A DNA stretch of 56,382 bases from Gemmataceae bacterium (GTDB taxonomy: Bacteria > Planctomycetota > Planctomycetia > Gemmatales > Gemmataceae), in contig SHZZ01000020.1 of NCBI GenBank assembly GCA_009692005.1, positions 1 through 56,382 of the forward strand. Reading direction: 5' to 3'. Both the position numbers and the translations under genes were made by a program. The first letter of the stretch is position 1. Each line of letters starts with the position of its first letter. Below, piece by piece: positions 1-8,696 of this stretch. The notes under the pieces are model-generated. The model saw nothing but the letters and a program-made list of their open reading frames with translations. It ran no database searches and was not told where the DNA came from.

Positions 1-2246
1 TCGGCCAAATCCCGCCGCCACGAGGATTCAATCTGCAAGTAATGCTTCCCTTCTTTAATCGCGTCGAAGGTTGCCTGGTTGGCTAATAAGGTGTTATAGC
101 GGTCCATCTTCCAATCATTGGGATGAAGTTTCCTCAAGGCCCAGGCCACGGCCATGCCTGCGCGCAGCGGCTCGAACAGTTTCCAATCATCGACAAAAAT
201 CTGCACCCCGTTGCACTTCTTCCCGGCCAAAACGCTGGAGACCGGCGTTTGCGAAAAGGGTACGAAACGCAGGCCGGGTAAATTTTCGCTATTCAAAAGT
301 TGCGCCAGCGCCACGCCGTTCATCCAGGGCGCGCCTATCCATTCGAACGGCCGGTCGGTCCCCCGCCCCACGCTCAGGTTCGTCGTTTCCAACAAACCGA
401 TGCCGGGATAGAGCAGCGCCGCAGACAGCGTCCGCAAATTGGGCGAGGGGTAAACCCATTCCAGCCCGGTGGCATCGAAGAGCGCGGCGCGCTTCCAGCC
501 TTCCATGGCCACCACCTCCAACCGGCATTTTTTCGCCGTCTCTCTTTCCTGGTGAAACAGCTTGGCCAATTCGCCAATCGTCAGCGAGTGCCGGACTGGC
601 AAGCGATGGAAAGCGACAAAAGATTCCTTGCCAGGGTCGAGCATCGGCCCATTGAAGGCCAGGCCGCCAATCGGATTGGGCCGGTCGAGCACGATCAAGC
701 GCAGGTTGGCCTCGGCAGCGGCGTCCATGACCAGGCCCAAGGTGCTGATGTAGGTGTAGTATCTGCAGCCGGCGTCTTGAATGTCATAAACCAGCGTGTC
801 GATTCCTTTCAGTTGCTCCGGCGCCGGCTTTCGCCTTTCCCCATAGAGGCTGAAGACCGGCAGGCCGGTTTTTTCATCGATTGAGTCTGCGACCTTGGCA
901 TCGACCGCGCCGCGGATACCATGTTCCGGGCTGAACAGCGCGGCCAGCTTTACCCCGGGGGCCTTGTGCAACAGGTCGATGGCGCTGGCGCCTTGAGAAT
1001 TCCTGCCGGAATGATTGGTGACCAGGCCGACCGTGGCGCCCTTCAAGCGGGCGAATTGCTCGCGCTGAAGAATGTCGATGCCGGTGGCGACGGTTTGACT
1101 GGGCGGTTTTTTCCCTTGCAGCAATTGCCCCGCCACCAGTGTGGCCACTTGCCCGCGCAAGCGGCCGACATCGCCTTTGCCATCGGGGTGAACGCGGTTG
1201 GAAAGGAAGAGTACGGCGGTTCCACTGGCGGGATCAAACCAGATTGAGGTGCCTGTGAAGCCGGTGTGTCCGAAGGAGGTTCGTTTGGGGAAGAGTTCGC
1301 CGCGGTTGGAGCTAAAGGCGGTGTCTGCGTCCCAGCCAAAAGTGCGCCAGCCCCTGGGCACGGGCCGCGGGGTGGTCATGGCGCGCACCGCTGCAGGCGA
1401 TAAGATCCGAATTCCCTTGCGTGCTCCATTTCCCAGGATCATCTCGGCATAGCGGACCAAGTCGGCCTGGGTGGAGAAAAGCCCGGCGTGCCCGGCCACG
1501 CCATCCATCAGGCGGGCTCGCGGGTCGTGCACCACGCCGCGCAGGATCACGCCATCGGTCTTTTGCGTCGGGGCGCAGCGCTGATGCACCCGAGCCGGGG
1601 GGTTGAATCCCGTGTCGTCCATTCCCAGGGGTTTGAAGATTTTTTCCTGGGAATAGTGATCGAGGGGTTTGCCGCTCACTCGTGCCACGATCTCGCCCAA
1701 AACGATGAAGCCAACATCGCTGTAGGTGAAGCGCTCGCCTGGGGGGTTTTGCACCTGGAGCCCGCAGATTTTCTCCAGCGCCTTGCCTTTGCCTTGCTGG
1801 TAATCGGCCAGGGCGTTGTCCGCGATCAGCCCGGAGGTGTGCGTCAGCAGGTGTTCCAGGGTGATGTTTTCTTTGCCGTTCTGGGCGAATTCGGGCCAAT
1901 AGACGGAAACCCGGTCGCCCAGTCGGACCTGGCCTGCATCCACCAGGGTGAACAGGGCGGTGGCGGTGGCAATGGGTTTAGTCAGGGAAGCGAGGTCAAA
2001 AATGGTATCGCTGGTCATCGGTTCAGGCGTGGGCTCAATGGCCCGGTTTCCCAAAGCCTTGAGGTAAACCACCTGGCCCTGATGGAGGACGGAAACGACA
2101 GCGCCAGGGGCTTTTTTTTCAGCGATACCTTTTAGGACAACAGTATCGATTAAAGAGAACCCGGGTTCTTCACCCCTTGCGAATTGGCCTGGCCAGTTAA
2201 CTAATATTAAAAGGGGAAACAGCCCAAGAATTGGCATTTTCATCAT
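1..2246 (-). CDS. Serine hydrolase (beta-lactamase family) fused to DUF1343/NamZ-like domain, 3' end beyond window
   Basis: Reading leftward from ATG at 2246 (GGAG about 9 bases upstream) the frame stays open to the window edge, at least 748 codons. A short hydrophobic N-terminus suggests export. Residues about 30-385 are a class C beta-lactamase/transpeptidase-like serine hydrolase: S87-L-T-K90 gives the SxxK motif, YSDV stands where YxN is usual, and FGHTG supplies the third motif. A linker then leads into a DUF1343 domain (GLVTNHSGR, ALFSPEHGIRG, YDIQDAGCRYYTY, LDRPNPIGG). Characterised DUF1343 proteins (NamZ) are exo-beta-N-acetylmuramidases, so a role in peptidoglycan turnover or muropeptide recycling is likely. 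The fused order is inferred from an uninterrupted frame. Substrate is not shown by the sequence. Confidence 0.88.
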   Translation of the reverse strand, partial: MMKMPILGLFPLLILVNWPGQFARGEEPGFSLIDTVVLKGIAEKKAPGAVVSVLHQGQVVYLKALGNRAIEPTPEPMTSDTIFDLASLTKPIATATALFTLVDAGQVRLGDRVSVYWPEFAQNGKENITLEHLLTHTSGLIADNALADYQQGKGKALEKICGLQVQNPPGERFTYSDVGFIVLGEIVARVSGKPLDHYSQEKIFKPLGMDDTGFNPPARVHQRCAPTQKTDGVILRGVVHDPRARLMDGVAGHAGLFSTQADLVRYAEMILGNGARKGIRILSPAAVRAMTTPRPVPRGWRTFGWDADTAFSSNRGELFPKRTSFGHTGFTGTSIWFDPASGTAVLFLSNRVHPDGKGDVGRLRGQVATLVAGQLLQGKKPPSQTVATGIDILQREQFARLKGATVGLVTNHSGRNSQGASAIDLLHKAPGVKLAALFSPEHGIRGAVDAKVADSIDEKTGLPVFSLYGERRKPAPEQLKGIDTLVYDIQDAGCRYYTYISTLGLVMDAAAEANLRLIVLDRPNPIGGLAFNGPMLDPGKESFVAFHRLPVRHSLTIGELAKLFHQERETAKKCRLEVVAMEGWKRAALFDATGLEWVYPSPNLRTLSAALLYPGIGLLETTNLSVGRGTDRPFEWIGAPWMNGVALAQLLNSENLPGLRFVPFSQTPVSSVLAGKKCNGVQIFVDDWKLFEPLRAGMAVAWALRKLHPNDWKMDRYNTLLANQATFDAIKEGKHYLQIESSWRRDLA

Positions 2247-2531
2247 CGTTTCTCCGTAAGTGCAGGGCAATTCTATGAACCTGTGAATTCCTTTGGGGAA
2301 ACTGGGGCAGAACCGAAGGGTCAAAACCAGGCGCCAGGGCCCTTACGCCTCCTGAAAACACCACCAAAAGATCTCCCATTATCTCATTTCTCCCCACTCC
2401 TGCAGGTTAAAAATCGCAATTGAGAAAATTTTCCCTTGGCAAAACCGATTTCCTTGAGGTAACTTTATCAATGACAAGTCTTTTCCGTCGGGATTTTTCC
2501 ATTTCCGTTTTACCTTTTATTGGAGGTCCGT

Positions 2532-3611
2532 ATGTTCGACCAACGAATCAAAAAGGGTTTTACCCTGATTGAGTTGCTGGTGGTTATTGCCATCATCGCG
2601 ATTCTTATTGGTTTGCTTTTGCCCGCAGTGCAAAAGGTGCGCGAGGCCGCTAGTCGCACCCAGTGCACCAACAATTTCAAACAGTATGGCTTGGCCTTGC
2701 ATGGCCACCATGACCAGCGCGGAGGTTTCCCCGCTGGGGTTACCATTGGCCAAAGCCAGACCAATGGCGCCGGCTGGTGGGGCGGCGGTAAAGCTCCGCT
2801 CACACCCGCTTACAATCCGCCTCCCAATGGTTGGGGCTCAGCCACCACCACCTACCCCGCCGACGGGTATTGGGGCTGGCAGATGCGCATTTCTCCCTTC
2901 ATCGAAATGGGGATGTTGCAAAACGCCATTGCCAATTATGGCACTTGGCCCTGGTGGGCATTTCTACCTAACCGGACCGATCCCGATGGCACCATCGTCG
3001 GGCAGAAATGCAAGATGATGGCCTGTCCGTCGGATAACCGCGGGCTCCTGGCTTGGGTCGAACCTGGCACCGGCAACAAACACGCCCTGTCGAGTTACCT
3101 GGGTGTGGTTGGCCGCGATTGCTGGAAGGAAACCCTCCCGGGGGCGGGCAACCCATCGGCAAGCGGAGCCAAGCTGCCAGGTCAAGACGGGATCCTGTAT
3201 GTCAACGCCAAGGTGCGCTTCAACGACATTAAGGATGGTTCTTCTAACACCTTGATGGTTGGGGAAAGACCCCCCTCGGGCGATTTGGAATACGGCTGGT
3301 CCTGGGTAGCATGGGGATATGACGGCTATGGGTTTGGCGCCGGCGACTGCCTTCTCGGCGTGCGCGAACGCATGGGTGGATTGAGAACCACCCCGGCCCT
3401 TTACAAACCAGGCAACATGGTTACCATGGCAGGCACCGACCACTTCTGGAGCATGCATCCAGGCGGCGCCTTGTGGCTTATGGGCGACGGCTCCGTCCGC
3501 TTTATCGCTTATGGCGCCGGCACCACGGTCATTACCCAGATCAATGGGATTAATGTGACCCTGTTGGAAGGATTGGCTTCCCGTGAAGGGGGCGAAGTCT
3601 TTTCCGATTAA
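2532..3611 (+). CDS. DUF1559 domain protein with type IV pilin-like N-terminus
   Basis: 359 residues. ATG at 2532 is chosen over the in-frame ATG at 2520 because GGAGGT lies at 2522-2527. The N-terminus is a class III prepilin signal: [19 protein letters not shown], with cleavage expected after the G preceding FTLIE, and the hydrophobic helix acting as the assembly or membrane segment. The body is the planctomycete-specific DUF1559 domain, and the C-terminus carries its hallmark H-x9-DG stretch ([12 protein letters not shown]). These proteins occur in dozens of copies per planctomycete genome. Function is unknown, although a pseudopilin-type surface role is commonly supposed. A strong terminator follows, then a small lipoprotein gene. 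Confidence 0.95.
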   Translation: MFDQRIKKGFTLIELLVVIAIIAILIGLLLPAVQKVREAASRTQCTNNFKQYGLALHGHHDQRGGFPAGVTIGQSQTNGAGWWGGGKAPLTPAYNPPPNGWGSATTTYPADGYWGWQMRISPFIEMGMLQNAIANYGTWPWWAFLPNRTDPDGTIVGQKCKMMACPSDNRGLLAWVEPGTGNKHALSSYLGVVGRDCWKETLPGAGNPSASGAKLPGQDGILYVNAKVRFNDIKDGSSNTLMVGERPPSGDLEYGWSWVAWGYDGYGFGAGDCLLGVRERMGGLRTTPALYKPGNMVTMAGTDHFWSMHPGGALWLMGDGSVRFIAYGAGTTVITQINGINVTLLEGLASREGGEVFSD

Positions 3612-3626
3612 AGGATTTGTTCCCAG

Positions 3627-3661
3627 CCCGGCCCGAGAGTTTCGGACCGGGCCTTTTTTTT
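3627..3661 (+). terminator. Rho-independent terminator after the DUF1559 gene
   Basis: A GC-rich hairpin (GCCCGGCCCGA at 3627-3637 against TCGGACCGGGC at 3643-3653, with one mismatch) is followed by a run of seven T at 3655-3661. It starts 16 bases after the DUF1559 stop codon. Confidence 0.85.
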
Positions 3662-3677
3662 ACCTGGAGTATTCAAC

Positions 3678-3875
3678 ATGAAACCTGTTTTTTTTGGCCT
3701 GTGCGCTTGCGCTTTGTTTGGCTTGGTGGCTGGGACCGGCTGCGATTCCGGCGAGAAGTTGCAAAAAGACAACACCCCCAACCCGGATTTGATGAAGGAT
3801 CAGAAGGAGTTTAAACCTGAAGGGGGTAAGAAGCGCGGGCCTATGAAAGCCCCAGGCGGCGGGGAAGCCAAGTAA
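3678..3875 (+). CDS. Small lipoprotein
   Basis: 65 residues, ATG at 3678 with GGAG upstream. A hydrophobic signal ends in a lipobox (LVAGTGC), so Cys22 is the likely lipidated residue. The mature part is about 44 residues, highly charged, rich in Lys, Gly and Pro, and probably disordered. Very small lipoproteins of this type often follow DUF1559 genes in planctomycetes. The strong terminator between the two means it may have its own promoter or depend on read-through. Function unknown. Confidence 0.72.
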   Translation: MKPVFFGLCACALFGLVAGTGCDSGEKLQKDNTPNPDLMKDQKEFKPEGGKKRGPMKAPGGGEAK

Positions 3876-3899
3876 ATAAAAACGGCGGGCCCGTTGCAA

Positions 3900-3992
3900 C
3901 ATCCGAGCCCGAAGCGTGAGCGACGGGTGGTTTTAAAGAAGAAGAACTCGTTGCTCACGCTTGCACCCGTGAGGGGCCTTCGGGCTCGGATG
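3900..3992. repeat. REP-like inverted repeat pair (family 1)
   Basis: The left arm (3900-3927) reads CATCCGAGCCCGAAGCGTGA and continues into CGACGGGT. The right arm (3953-3992) holds the inverted, slightly diverged copy GCTCACGCTTGCACCCGTG...CGGGCTCGGATG. About 25 AT-rich bases separate them. The same sequence recurs at several other intergenic sites in the window. The right arm contains the stop codon and last codons of the leftward ASCH gene. Confidence 0.8.
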
Positions 3993-4422
3993 CCTTGTCG
4001 GCGCCGTCCTTTTCCTTCCCCCGGACCCCAAAGGTGTCGAAAAGCCCCAAGCGGCCTGGGTAGGGGATCGGCCAGGGTAAAGGCGCTGGATTTTCAAAAA
4101 GCCAAACCCAGCCGCGATCTGGCAAATCCAGCGGCCCGCATTCCTGGGGAAAAGTAAATTCCTCCAGGGGCACGCAATCCGCCAGGCCAACTTCGCCCAC
4201 CAACGCCTGCCTGGGCAAGGTTTCCACCGTGAGGCCATTGTCTTTCAAATTCTGAACCACCCAGGGGTTGGCGCAGACGGGGCGAAGTTGCGCCAGGGTG
4301 GAAAATCCAGCGTGGAGGAAAATCCGGCCGCGCTGGCCAGTCCGCCAAGAGCGGATGTCAAAAGTCCTTATTCCTAAAGCGAGCAATTGCGCCCAGGGCT
4401 GGCGCAGGGACAGGGCTTTCAT
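3955..4422 (-). CDS. ASCH-domain protein
   Basis: 155 residues. ATG at 4422 (GGAG 9 bases upstream) is preferred to the longer start at 4464. The N-terminus MKALSLRQPWAQLLALGI followed by R-S-W is typical of the ASCH/PUA-like fold (KxLSxxxPWA-x-LI-x-GxKxxExR). ASCH proteins are thought to bind RNA or nucleotides, and one characterised member (YqfB) is an N4-acetylcytidine amidohydrolase. It is divergent from the terminase gene and could be cargo of the head-gene region, but no link is shown. The last residues (SEPEGPSRVQA) are encoded by a REP-like repeat, so the native C-terminus was probably altered by repeat insertion. Confidence 0.75.
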   Translation of the reverse strand: MKALSLRQPWAQLLALGIRTFDIRSWRTGQRGRIFLHAGFSTLAQLRPVCANPWVVQNLKDNGLTVETLPRQALVGEVGLADCVPLEEFTFPQECGPLDLPDRGWVWLFENPAPLPWPIPYPGRLGLFDTFGVRGKEKDGADKASEPEGPSRVQA

Positions 4423-4552
4423 GGGCGTTCTCCGGTTTGGGTGAAATCCGGTTAACCAGTTCACTGTAACCTGGGATCAAGAAATCGCCAGCCCGGCAGG
4501 GGACAGCAATTTCCTCTCCCCACAACGCGCCGGGCGACCGCAGACTTGCAAG

Positions 4553-5785
4553 ATGGACCCCAGGCGGATTCTTTGCTGCGCTTTCAACCCGGGCGGCCTT
4601 CTGCGCGCTTCCGGCCTCTTGCCCGATCCCTGGCAGGAGACTTTTCTCCTTTCCCCCGCACGCTTTTCCCTGTTGAACTGCTCGCGCCAGGTGGGGAAAT
4701 CGACGGTGGTGGCGGCGCTGGCTCTGCACACCGCCCTGTTTCGCCCCGGCGCCGTCGTGCTTCTCCTTTCTCCCTCGGCACGGCAGAGCGGCGAAATCTT
4801 TCGCAAAACCCTGGCTCTTTTCCGCCCTTTGCGAAATTCCCTGGCTCCGAAAAGGGAAAACGAACGAATGCTGGAATTGGCCAACGGCTCACGGGTGCTT
4901 TCTCTTCCGGGCAAGGAACAATACCTGCGTTCGTTCGGCGGGGTCGGCCTTTTGGTGCTGGACGAGGCGGCGCGAGTTCCCGATGACCTATACCGGGCCG
5001 TGCGGCCGATGCTGGCGGTGAGCGGCGGTCGGCTGGTGGCGCTGAGCACGCCGTGCGGCAAAAAAGGCTGGTTCCACGATGCCTGGCACTCGCCTGAGGA
5101 GTGGCTGCGCCTGGAGATTCCCTGGCGCATGTGCCCGCGGATTTTGCCCTCATTTATCGAAAGCGAAAGGCGGGCGCTGGGGGACGGCTGGGTGGAGCAG
5201 GAATACGAGTGCCGCTTTACCGCGCGCCAGGGGCTGGTCTACCCGGAATTTCTTTCTTGCGTAGAGGAGTTTGCCCCGGTGGCGGGTCAGCGCCTGGGGG
5301 GTATTGATTTCGGCTGGCGCAATCCCTTTGCCGCCGTTTGGGGCGCGCTCGATTCACGCCAGATTTTGTGGATTGAAGGGGAGCGCCACGGGGTGGAAAC
5401 GCCGTTGCAAGATCACATGAAGCGCCTGCCGGCTGGAGTCCGCTGGTGGGCCGACCCCAGCGGGGCGGCGGAGATGGCGGCGCTGCGTGCCGCCGGTTTT
5501 TCCGTTCGGGCGGGGAAGAATGCCATTGCCCCGGGTATCGCGGCGGTGACGGCGCGCATCCGCCAGGGCCTGCTCAAAGTTTCTCCCCGTTGCGCCCACT
5601 TGATCCGCGAGGCCGGGCTTTACCGCTACCCGGATCGGCCCGGGGAAAAACCTCTGGACGAGGAAAACCACGCCCTGGCGGCGCTGCGCTACCTGGTGGC
5701 CTCGCTGCCGCCTTCACCATCCACCCACGCTTCTTTTCCCCTGCCCAAGGTTTCCCCGGCCGATCTCTGGAGGAGGTTTTTATGA
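4553..5785 (+). CDS. Phage terminase large subunit (TerL)
   Basis: 410 residues. N-terminal packaging ATPase: Walker A variant CSRQVGKST near residue 43, Walker B LLVLDEA near residue 140, and coupling segment VALSTP. The C-terminal RNase H-like nuclease shows acidic motifs GIDFGWRNP, WADPSG and DEENHALAALRY. Large terminases pump DNA into a preformed procapsid and cut it. ATG at 4553 lacks a strong ribosome site. The stop overlaps the portal start (ATGA at 5782-5785). First gene of the head module. Confidence 0.93.
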   Translation: MDPRRILCCAFNPGGLLRASGLLPDPWQETFLLSPARFSLLNCSRQVGKSTVVAALALHTALFRPGAVVLLLSPSARQSGEIFRKTLALFRPLRNSLAPKRENERMLELANGSRVLSLPGKEQYLRSFGGVGLLVLDEAARVPDDLYRAVRPMLAVSGGRLVALSTPCGKKGWFHDAWHSPEEWLRLEIPWRMCPRILPSFIESERRALGDGWVEQEYECRFTARQGLVYPEFLSCVEEFAPVAGQRLGGIDFGWRNPFAAVWGALDSRQILWIEGERHGVETPLQDHMKRLPAGVRWWADPSGAAEMAALRAAGFSVRAGKNAIAPGIAAVTARIRQGLLKVSPRCAHLIREAGLYRYPDRPGEKPLDEENHALAALRYLVASLPPSPSTHASFPLPKVSPADLWRRFL

Positions 5786-6993
5786 AAGAGAAAATCGCCC
5801 GCTGGCTCCGCTCACTGGCGCAAAAGTTTCACGCGCCAGCCATCAAAGCCTGGAACATCCCCATGCCCCATCCCTTATTCCCGCGCTTCGAGCAGCCTTC
5901 CGACAGCGAACTGGCGGGGGAGCTGCGCGACACCGTTTTTACTTGCGCCTCTTTGAATGCCTCAGCGTGCGCCAGCTATCCGCCCCGGCTTTATATGCGA
6001 GAAGCCACGGGGGAGCGCTGGCCTTCTCGGGCGGTGGCGCCCTGGGAAAAATCGGCCCTGCCCGACATTGCGCGAAACGCCCGCGAGGTAGTGCGCCACC
6101 CCTTGCTCGACCTTTTAAAACAGGTCAATCCGGTGCATAACGCTCACGACTTGTGGGAACTCACCGCCTTCGATCAGGAGATCACGGGGTCGGCGTACTG
6201 GCTGGTGGAAGGCAGCCCGCCGGAATTTCTTTGGCCGCTGCCTTCCCTGGGCGTGAAGCCGCGGCGGGGCAAGGGGTCGCGCTTGCCGGTCGATTTTTAT
6301 GAATTGCGCCGGGGAGGAAAAATCGAGCGCCTGCCCCACTCCAAGGTCATTCATTTCCGCCATCCCGATCCGCGCGACCCCTACGGCCCGGGCCTTTCCC
6401 CCCTGCGCGCCTGCTTTGATTCCGTTCGCATGGCTTCCCTCTTTTTGTCGTTGAAGCGGCATTTGTGGGAAAACCGCGCGCTGCCCGGCGTGGTGCTTTC
6501 TCCCCAGGAGCCCATCCACGACGACGAGCGCGCCCGGCTGGAGGAGCGCTGGAACGCCCTCTTCCGCGACGGCGGCAATGGCCGCGTTTTGGTCGCGGAG
6601 ACTGGCATGAAGGTCGATGTGGTGTCGGCGCCAGCGGGAGACCTGGCTTCGCTGGCCGAGGCAGGCGCCACTCGTGACACCATCGCCAACGCCTTTGGCA
6701 TCCCTTTGGCCTTTCTCACCAAGGAGACGAACCTGGCCAACCTTCGCGCCGCGGACCATCAGCATCTGGCCAAGGCCATCCGCCCCAGGCTGAAAAGAAG
6801 GGATGAAAAGTTGAACGAACGGCTGCTGCCGTTGTTCGATACGGCGGGGGAATTATTTCTGGCCACCCCGGACCCGGTGCAAGACGACCGGGATTTCTTG
6901 TTGAAGCAGGAGGAGCTGGATTTGAAGCATGGGGTGCGCAGCGCGCAAGAGATCCGCGCTGCGCGAGGACTCGACCCCATTGGCTCGCCTTAA
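5782..6993 (+). CDS. HK97-family phage portal protein
   Basis: 403 residues from ATG at 5782, with a strong GGAGGAGG site at 5769-5776 inside the terminase gene. Characteristic HK97/SPP1-type portal segments are visible: HPLLDLLKQVNP, an ITGSAYWLVE strand, KVIHFRHPDP...YGPGLSPL, and AFGIPLAFL near residue 310. Portal dodecamers form the DNA entry vertex of the capsid and dock the terminase. Full length for the family, with no frame damage. Its downstream neighbours are a repeat pair and a leftward groES, so the head module is interrupted here. Confidence 0.93.
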   Translation: MKEKIARWLRSLAQKFHAPAIKAWNIPMPHPLFPRFEQPSDSELAGELRDTVFTCASLNASACASYPPRLYMREATGERWPSRAVAPWEKSALPDIARNAREVVRHPLLDLLKQVNPVHNAHDLWELTAFDQEITGSAYWLVEGSPPEFLWPLPSLGVKPRRGKGSRLPVDFYELRRGGKIERLPHSKVIHFRHPDPRDPYGPGLSPLRACFDSVRMASLFLSLKRHLWENRALPGVVLSPQEPIHDDERARLEERWNALFRDGGNGRVLVAETGMKVDVVSAPAGDLASLAEAGATRDTIANAFGIPLAFLTKETNLANLRAADHQHLAKAIRPRLKRRDEKLNERLLPLFDTAGELFLATPDPVQDDRDFLLKQEELDLKHGVRSAQEIRAARGLDPIGSP

Positions 6994-6994
6994 A

Positions 6995-7099
6995 TTTCCG
7001 AGCCCGGAGCATCATCCGAGCCCGGAGCGTGAGCGACGGGTGGTATTTTAAAAAACAGAGGAAGTAAAGAACCTGTCGCTCACGCTCCGGGCTCGGAAA
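6995..7099. repeat. REP-like inverted repeats (family 1), three arms
   Basis: A truncated copy (6995-7010) and a full copy (7014-7041, ATCCGAGCCCGGAGCGTGAG then CGACGGGT) face an inverted copy at 7075-7099 (GTCGCTCACGCTCCGGGC then TCGGAAA). They fill the gap between the convergent portal and groES genes and could form a long hairpin that acts as a bidirectional terminator. Confidence 0.8.
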
Positions 7100-7125
7100 G
7101 AACGCCGCGACTGGCCCAACCGCTC

Positions 7126-7413
7126 CTACCCTACCACGGCCAGGATGTCATCCTCGGTCATGATGAGGTACTCTTCGCCATCGAGGGTAACCTCGCTGCC
7201 GGCGTAAGAGGAAAAGAGAACCTTGTCGCCTTCCTTGACCTGGAAAACGGCGCGTTTGCCGGTCTCCAGCACTTTGCCTTCTCCAAGAGAAAGCACCTTG
7301 CCCTGCTTCGGTTTTTCCCTGGCGCTATCAGGCAGGAAAACGCCGCCGGCGGTTTTGTCTTCCGCTTCCAGCCGCTTGACCACGATTTTGTCATTGAGGG
7401 GTTTCAAAGCCAT
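7126..7413 (-). CDS. groES: GroES (Hsp10) co-chaperonin
   Basis: 95 residues. Start at ATG 7413 (AGGAG ten bases upstream); a GTG at 7422 is too close to that site. The sequence follows the family from end to end: LKPLNDKIVVKR, a mobile loop with KTAGGVFLPD, GKVLSLGEGK, VKEGDKVLFSSYAGSEV, and EEYLIMTEDDILAVV. GroES caps the GroEL chamber during protein folding. No groEL lies nearby, so it is an orphan copy. It sits 32 bases downstream of, and co-directional with, a single-domain response regulator. Both lie inside the head-gene cluster on the opposite strand. Planctomycetes often carry several groES/groEL copies, and some phages encode GroES-like proteins for capsid folding. Confidence 0.95.
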   Translation of the reverse strand: MALKPLNDKIVVKRLEAEDKTAGGVFLPDSAREKPKQGKVLSLGEGKVLETGKRAVFQVKEGDKVLFSSYAGSEVTLDGEEYLIMTEDDILAVVG

Positions 7414-7445
7414 TTCCGTCACGCTCCTAATACAAGAAAGAAAAA

Positions 7446-7853
7446 TCAGTTGCCACCCATCGGGGTTTCATAATACCGGGACATGGCCCGGACCAGAGTG
7501 TAGGCCACCATCCGCCGGTTGATCGGCTTGGGGATGACACTAAACACCGCCGCCTGCTGGGCCTGGCGCAGGATTGCCTCGGTCGGATCCCCGGTCACCA
7601 AAATCGCGGGAATCAAGGCATGGATCTGCCTCAACAAGTGAAGCGTTTCCAAACCGGAGAGGCAAGGCATGTGCATGTCCAGCATGGCCAAATGCACTTT
7701 GGTGAAGCGGATCAAGTCGAGGGCTTCCTCGCCGGAACTCGCCACCAATGCCCGAAACCCCTCCCCTTCAACAATCTCCCTCAGCGTTTCCCTGCACGGG
7801 GAATCGTCGTCGGCGATGAGGATCGAATATTCCTGCTTGGCTGCCAATGCCAT
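7446..7853 (-). CDS. Single-domain response regulator (CheY-like)
   Basis: 135 residues, receiver domain only. Acidic pocket D15-D16-D17 (LIADDD), phospho-acceptor Asp in MLDMHMP, conserved Thr in LVTGD and Lys in PKPI are all present, so phosphorylation competence is expected. No output domain follows. It starts at ATG 7853 with AGGGG upstream and is probably transcribed with groES. The upstream region to 8103 contains an AT-rich stretch with an ATATG...CATAT palindrome (7902-7916), a possible control site. No histidine kinase is in the window. Confidence 0.9.
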   Translation of the reverse strand: MALAAKQEYSILIADDDSPCRETLREIVEGEGFRALVASSGEEALDLIRFTKVHLAMLDMHMPCLSGLETLHLLRQIHALIPAILVTGDPTEAILRQAQQAAVFSVIPKPINRRMVAYTLVRAMSRYYETPMGGN

Positions 7854-8103
7854 GCCCCTAAACCGGGAATCACCCGGGTCTCGCCCCGAGTTACTATTTT
7901 ATATGCAAATCATATACCGGATAAGCCTTCCCGGTGAAGAGGCGCTGTAAACCTTTTAATAATAATGGGTTACAAAAAACAGTCTCTGTCAGAGTTTCCC
8001 CAAATAAACCCTTTTGCTGCCATTGTGGCATTCCTTTGCCAAAAACCCGCCTGCCAAATTAAATGAGGGCAGGAACCAAAAACCCCCCTCCACCCATCCC
8101 GCT

Positions 8104-8685
8104 ATGCACGGTTACCTTGCATCGATGAACCCGCCCCGCATCCGCATTAAAGAACATCGCCGTGTGCGCGCTTGTGAACTCGAACCGCATCCGCAAAACC
8201 CACGCATCCATCCCGAGTTGCAATCCCGCGCACTCGCCGATTTGCTGGCCGAGGTCGGCTTTGCCCGTTCCCTGCTCGCTTATGAAACCACCCAAGGGAA
8301 ACTTCGCCTGATCGATGGGCATCTTCGCCGGGGGCTGCTCGCCGACGCCGAGGTCGTGGTCGAGGTTCTCGATGTCAACGAGGAGGAAGCGCGCGCGCTG
8401 CTCCTGTCGATCGATCCCCTAAGCGCCCTGGCGGTGAACGACGAGCCGGCGCTGGAAGCCTTGCGGCAGCAGGCGGTCACCGCGTCGGCGCTGGTGAGAG
8501 AAATGTGGAATTCCATCGGCAAGGAAGGGGAGAAAACGAAAGAGGCGCTGGCCGATTGCGAAAAGCGTCCGGCCTTGACGGCCAATTACCTGGTGCTGGT
8601 GGATTGCGCAAGCGAACAGGAGCAAGGCCGCCTGCTGGAGGAGTTGCAAGAACGAGGCATGTCATGCAAGGCATTAATTTCCTGA
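8104..8685 (+). CDS. ParB/Srx N-terminal domain protein
   Basis: About 193 residues if ATG 8104 is used. ATG 8125 is also possible, and neither has a clear ribosome site. Residues about 17-110 match the ParB/sulfiredoxin-like fold: a PHPQNPRIHPE segment, then RLIDGHLRRGLLAD, which corresponds to the (D/E)GxxR phosphate/CTP-binding motif of ParB-like proteins. No HTH-rich ParB DNA-binding domain follows; the C-terminus is short. Phage ParB-like proteins of this size are diverse (nucleases, base-modification factors, partition). It lies 11 bases upstream of the ABC ATPase-GNAT gene, so the two probably act together. Confidence 0.75.
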   Translation: MHGYLASMNPPRIRIKEHRRVRACELEPHPQNPRIHPELQSRALADLLAEVGFARSLLAYETTQGKLRLIDGHLRRGLLADAEVVVEVLDVNEEEARALLLSIDPLSALAVNDEPALEALRQQAVTASALVREMWNSIGKEGEKTKEALADCEKRPALTANYLVLVDCASEQEQGRLLEELQERGMSCKALIS

Positions 8686-8696
8686 AAGGAATAAAC

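Noticed and set aside
7414-7422. GTG start for groES three codons upstream
   Set aside because: Only one base separates it from AGGAG, too close for initiation; ATG 7413 is spaced ten bases.
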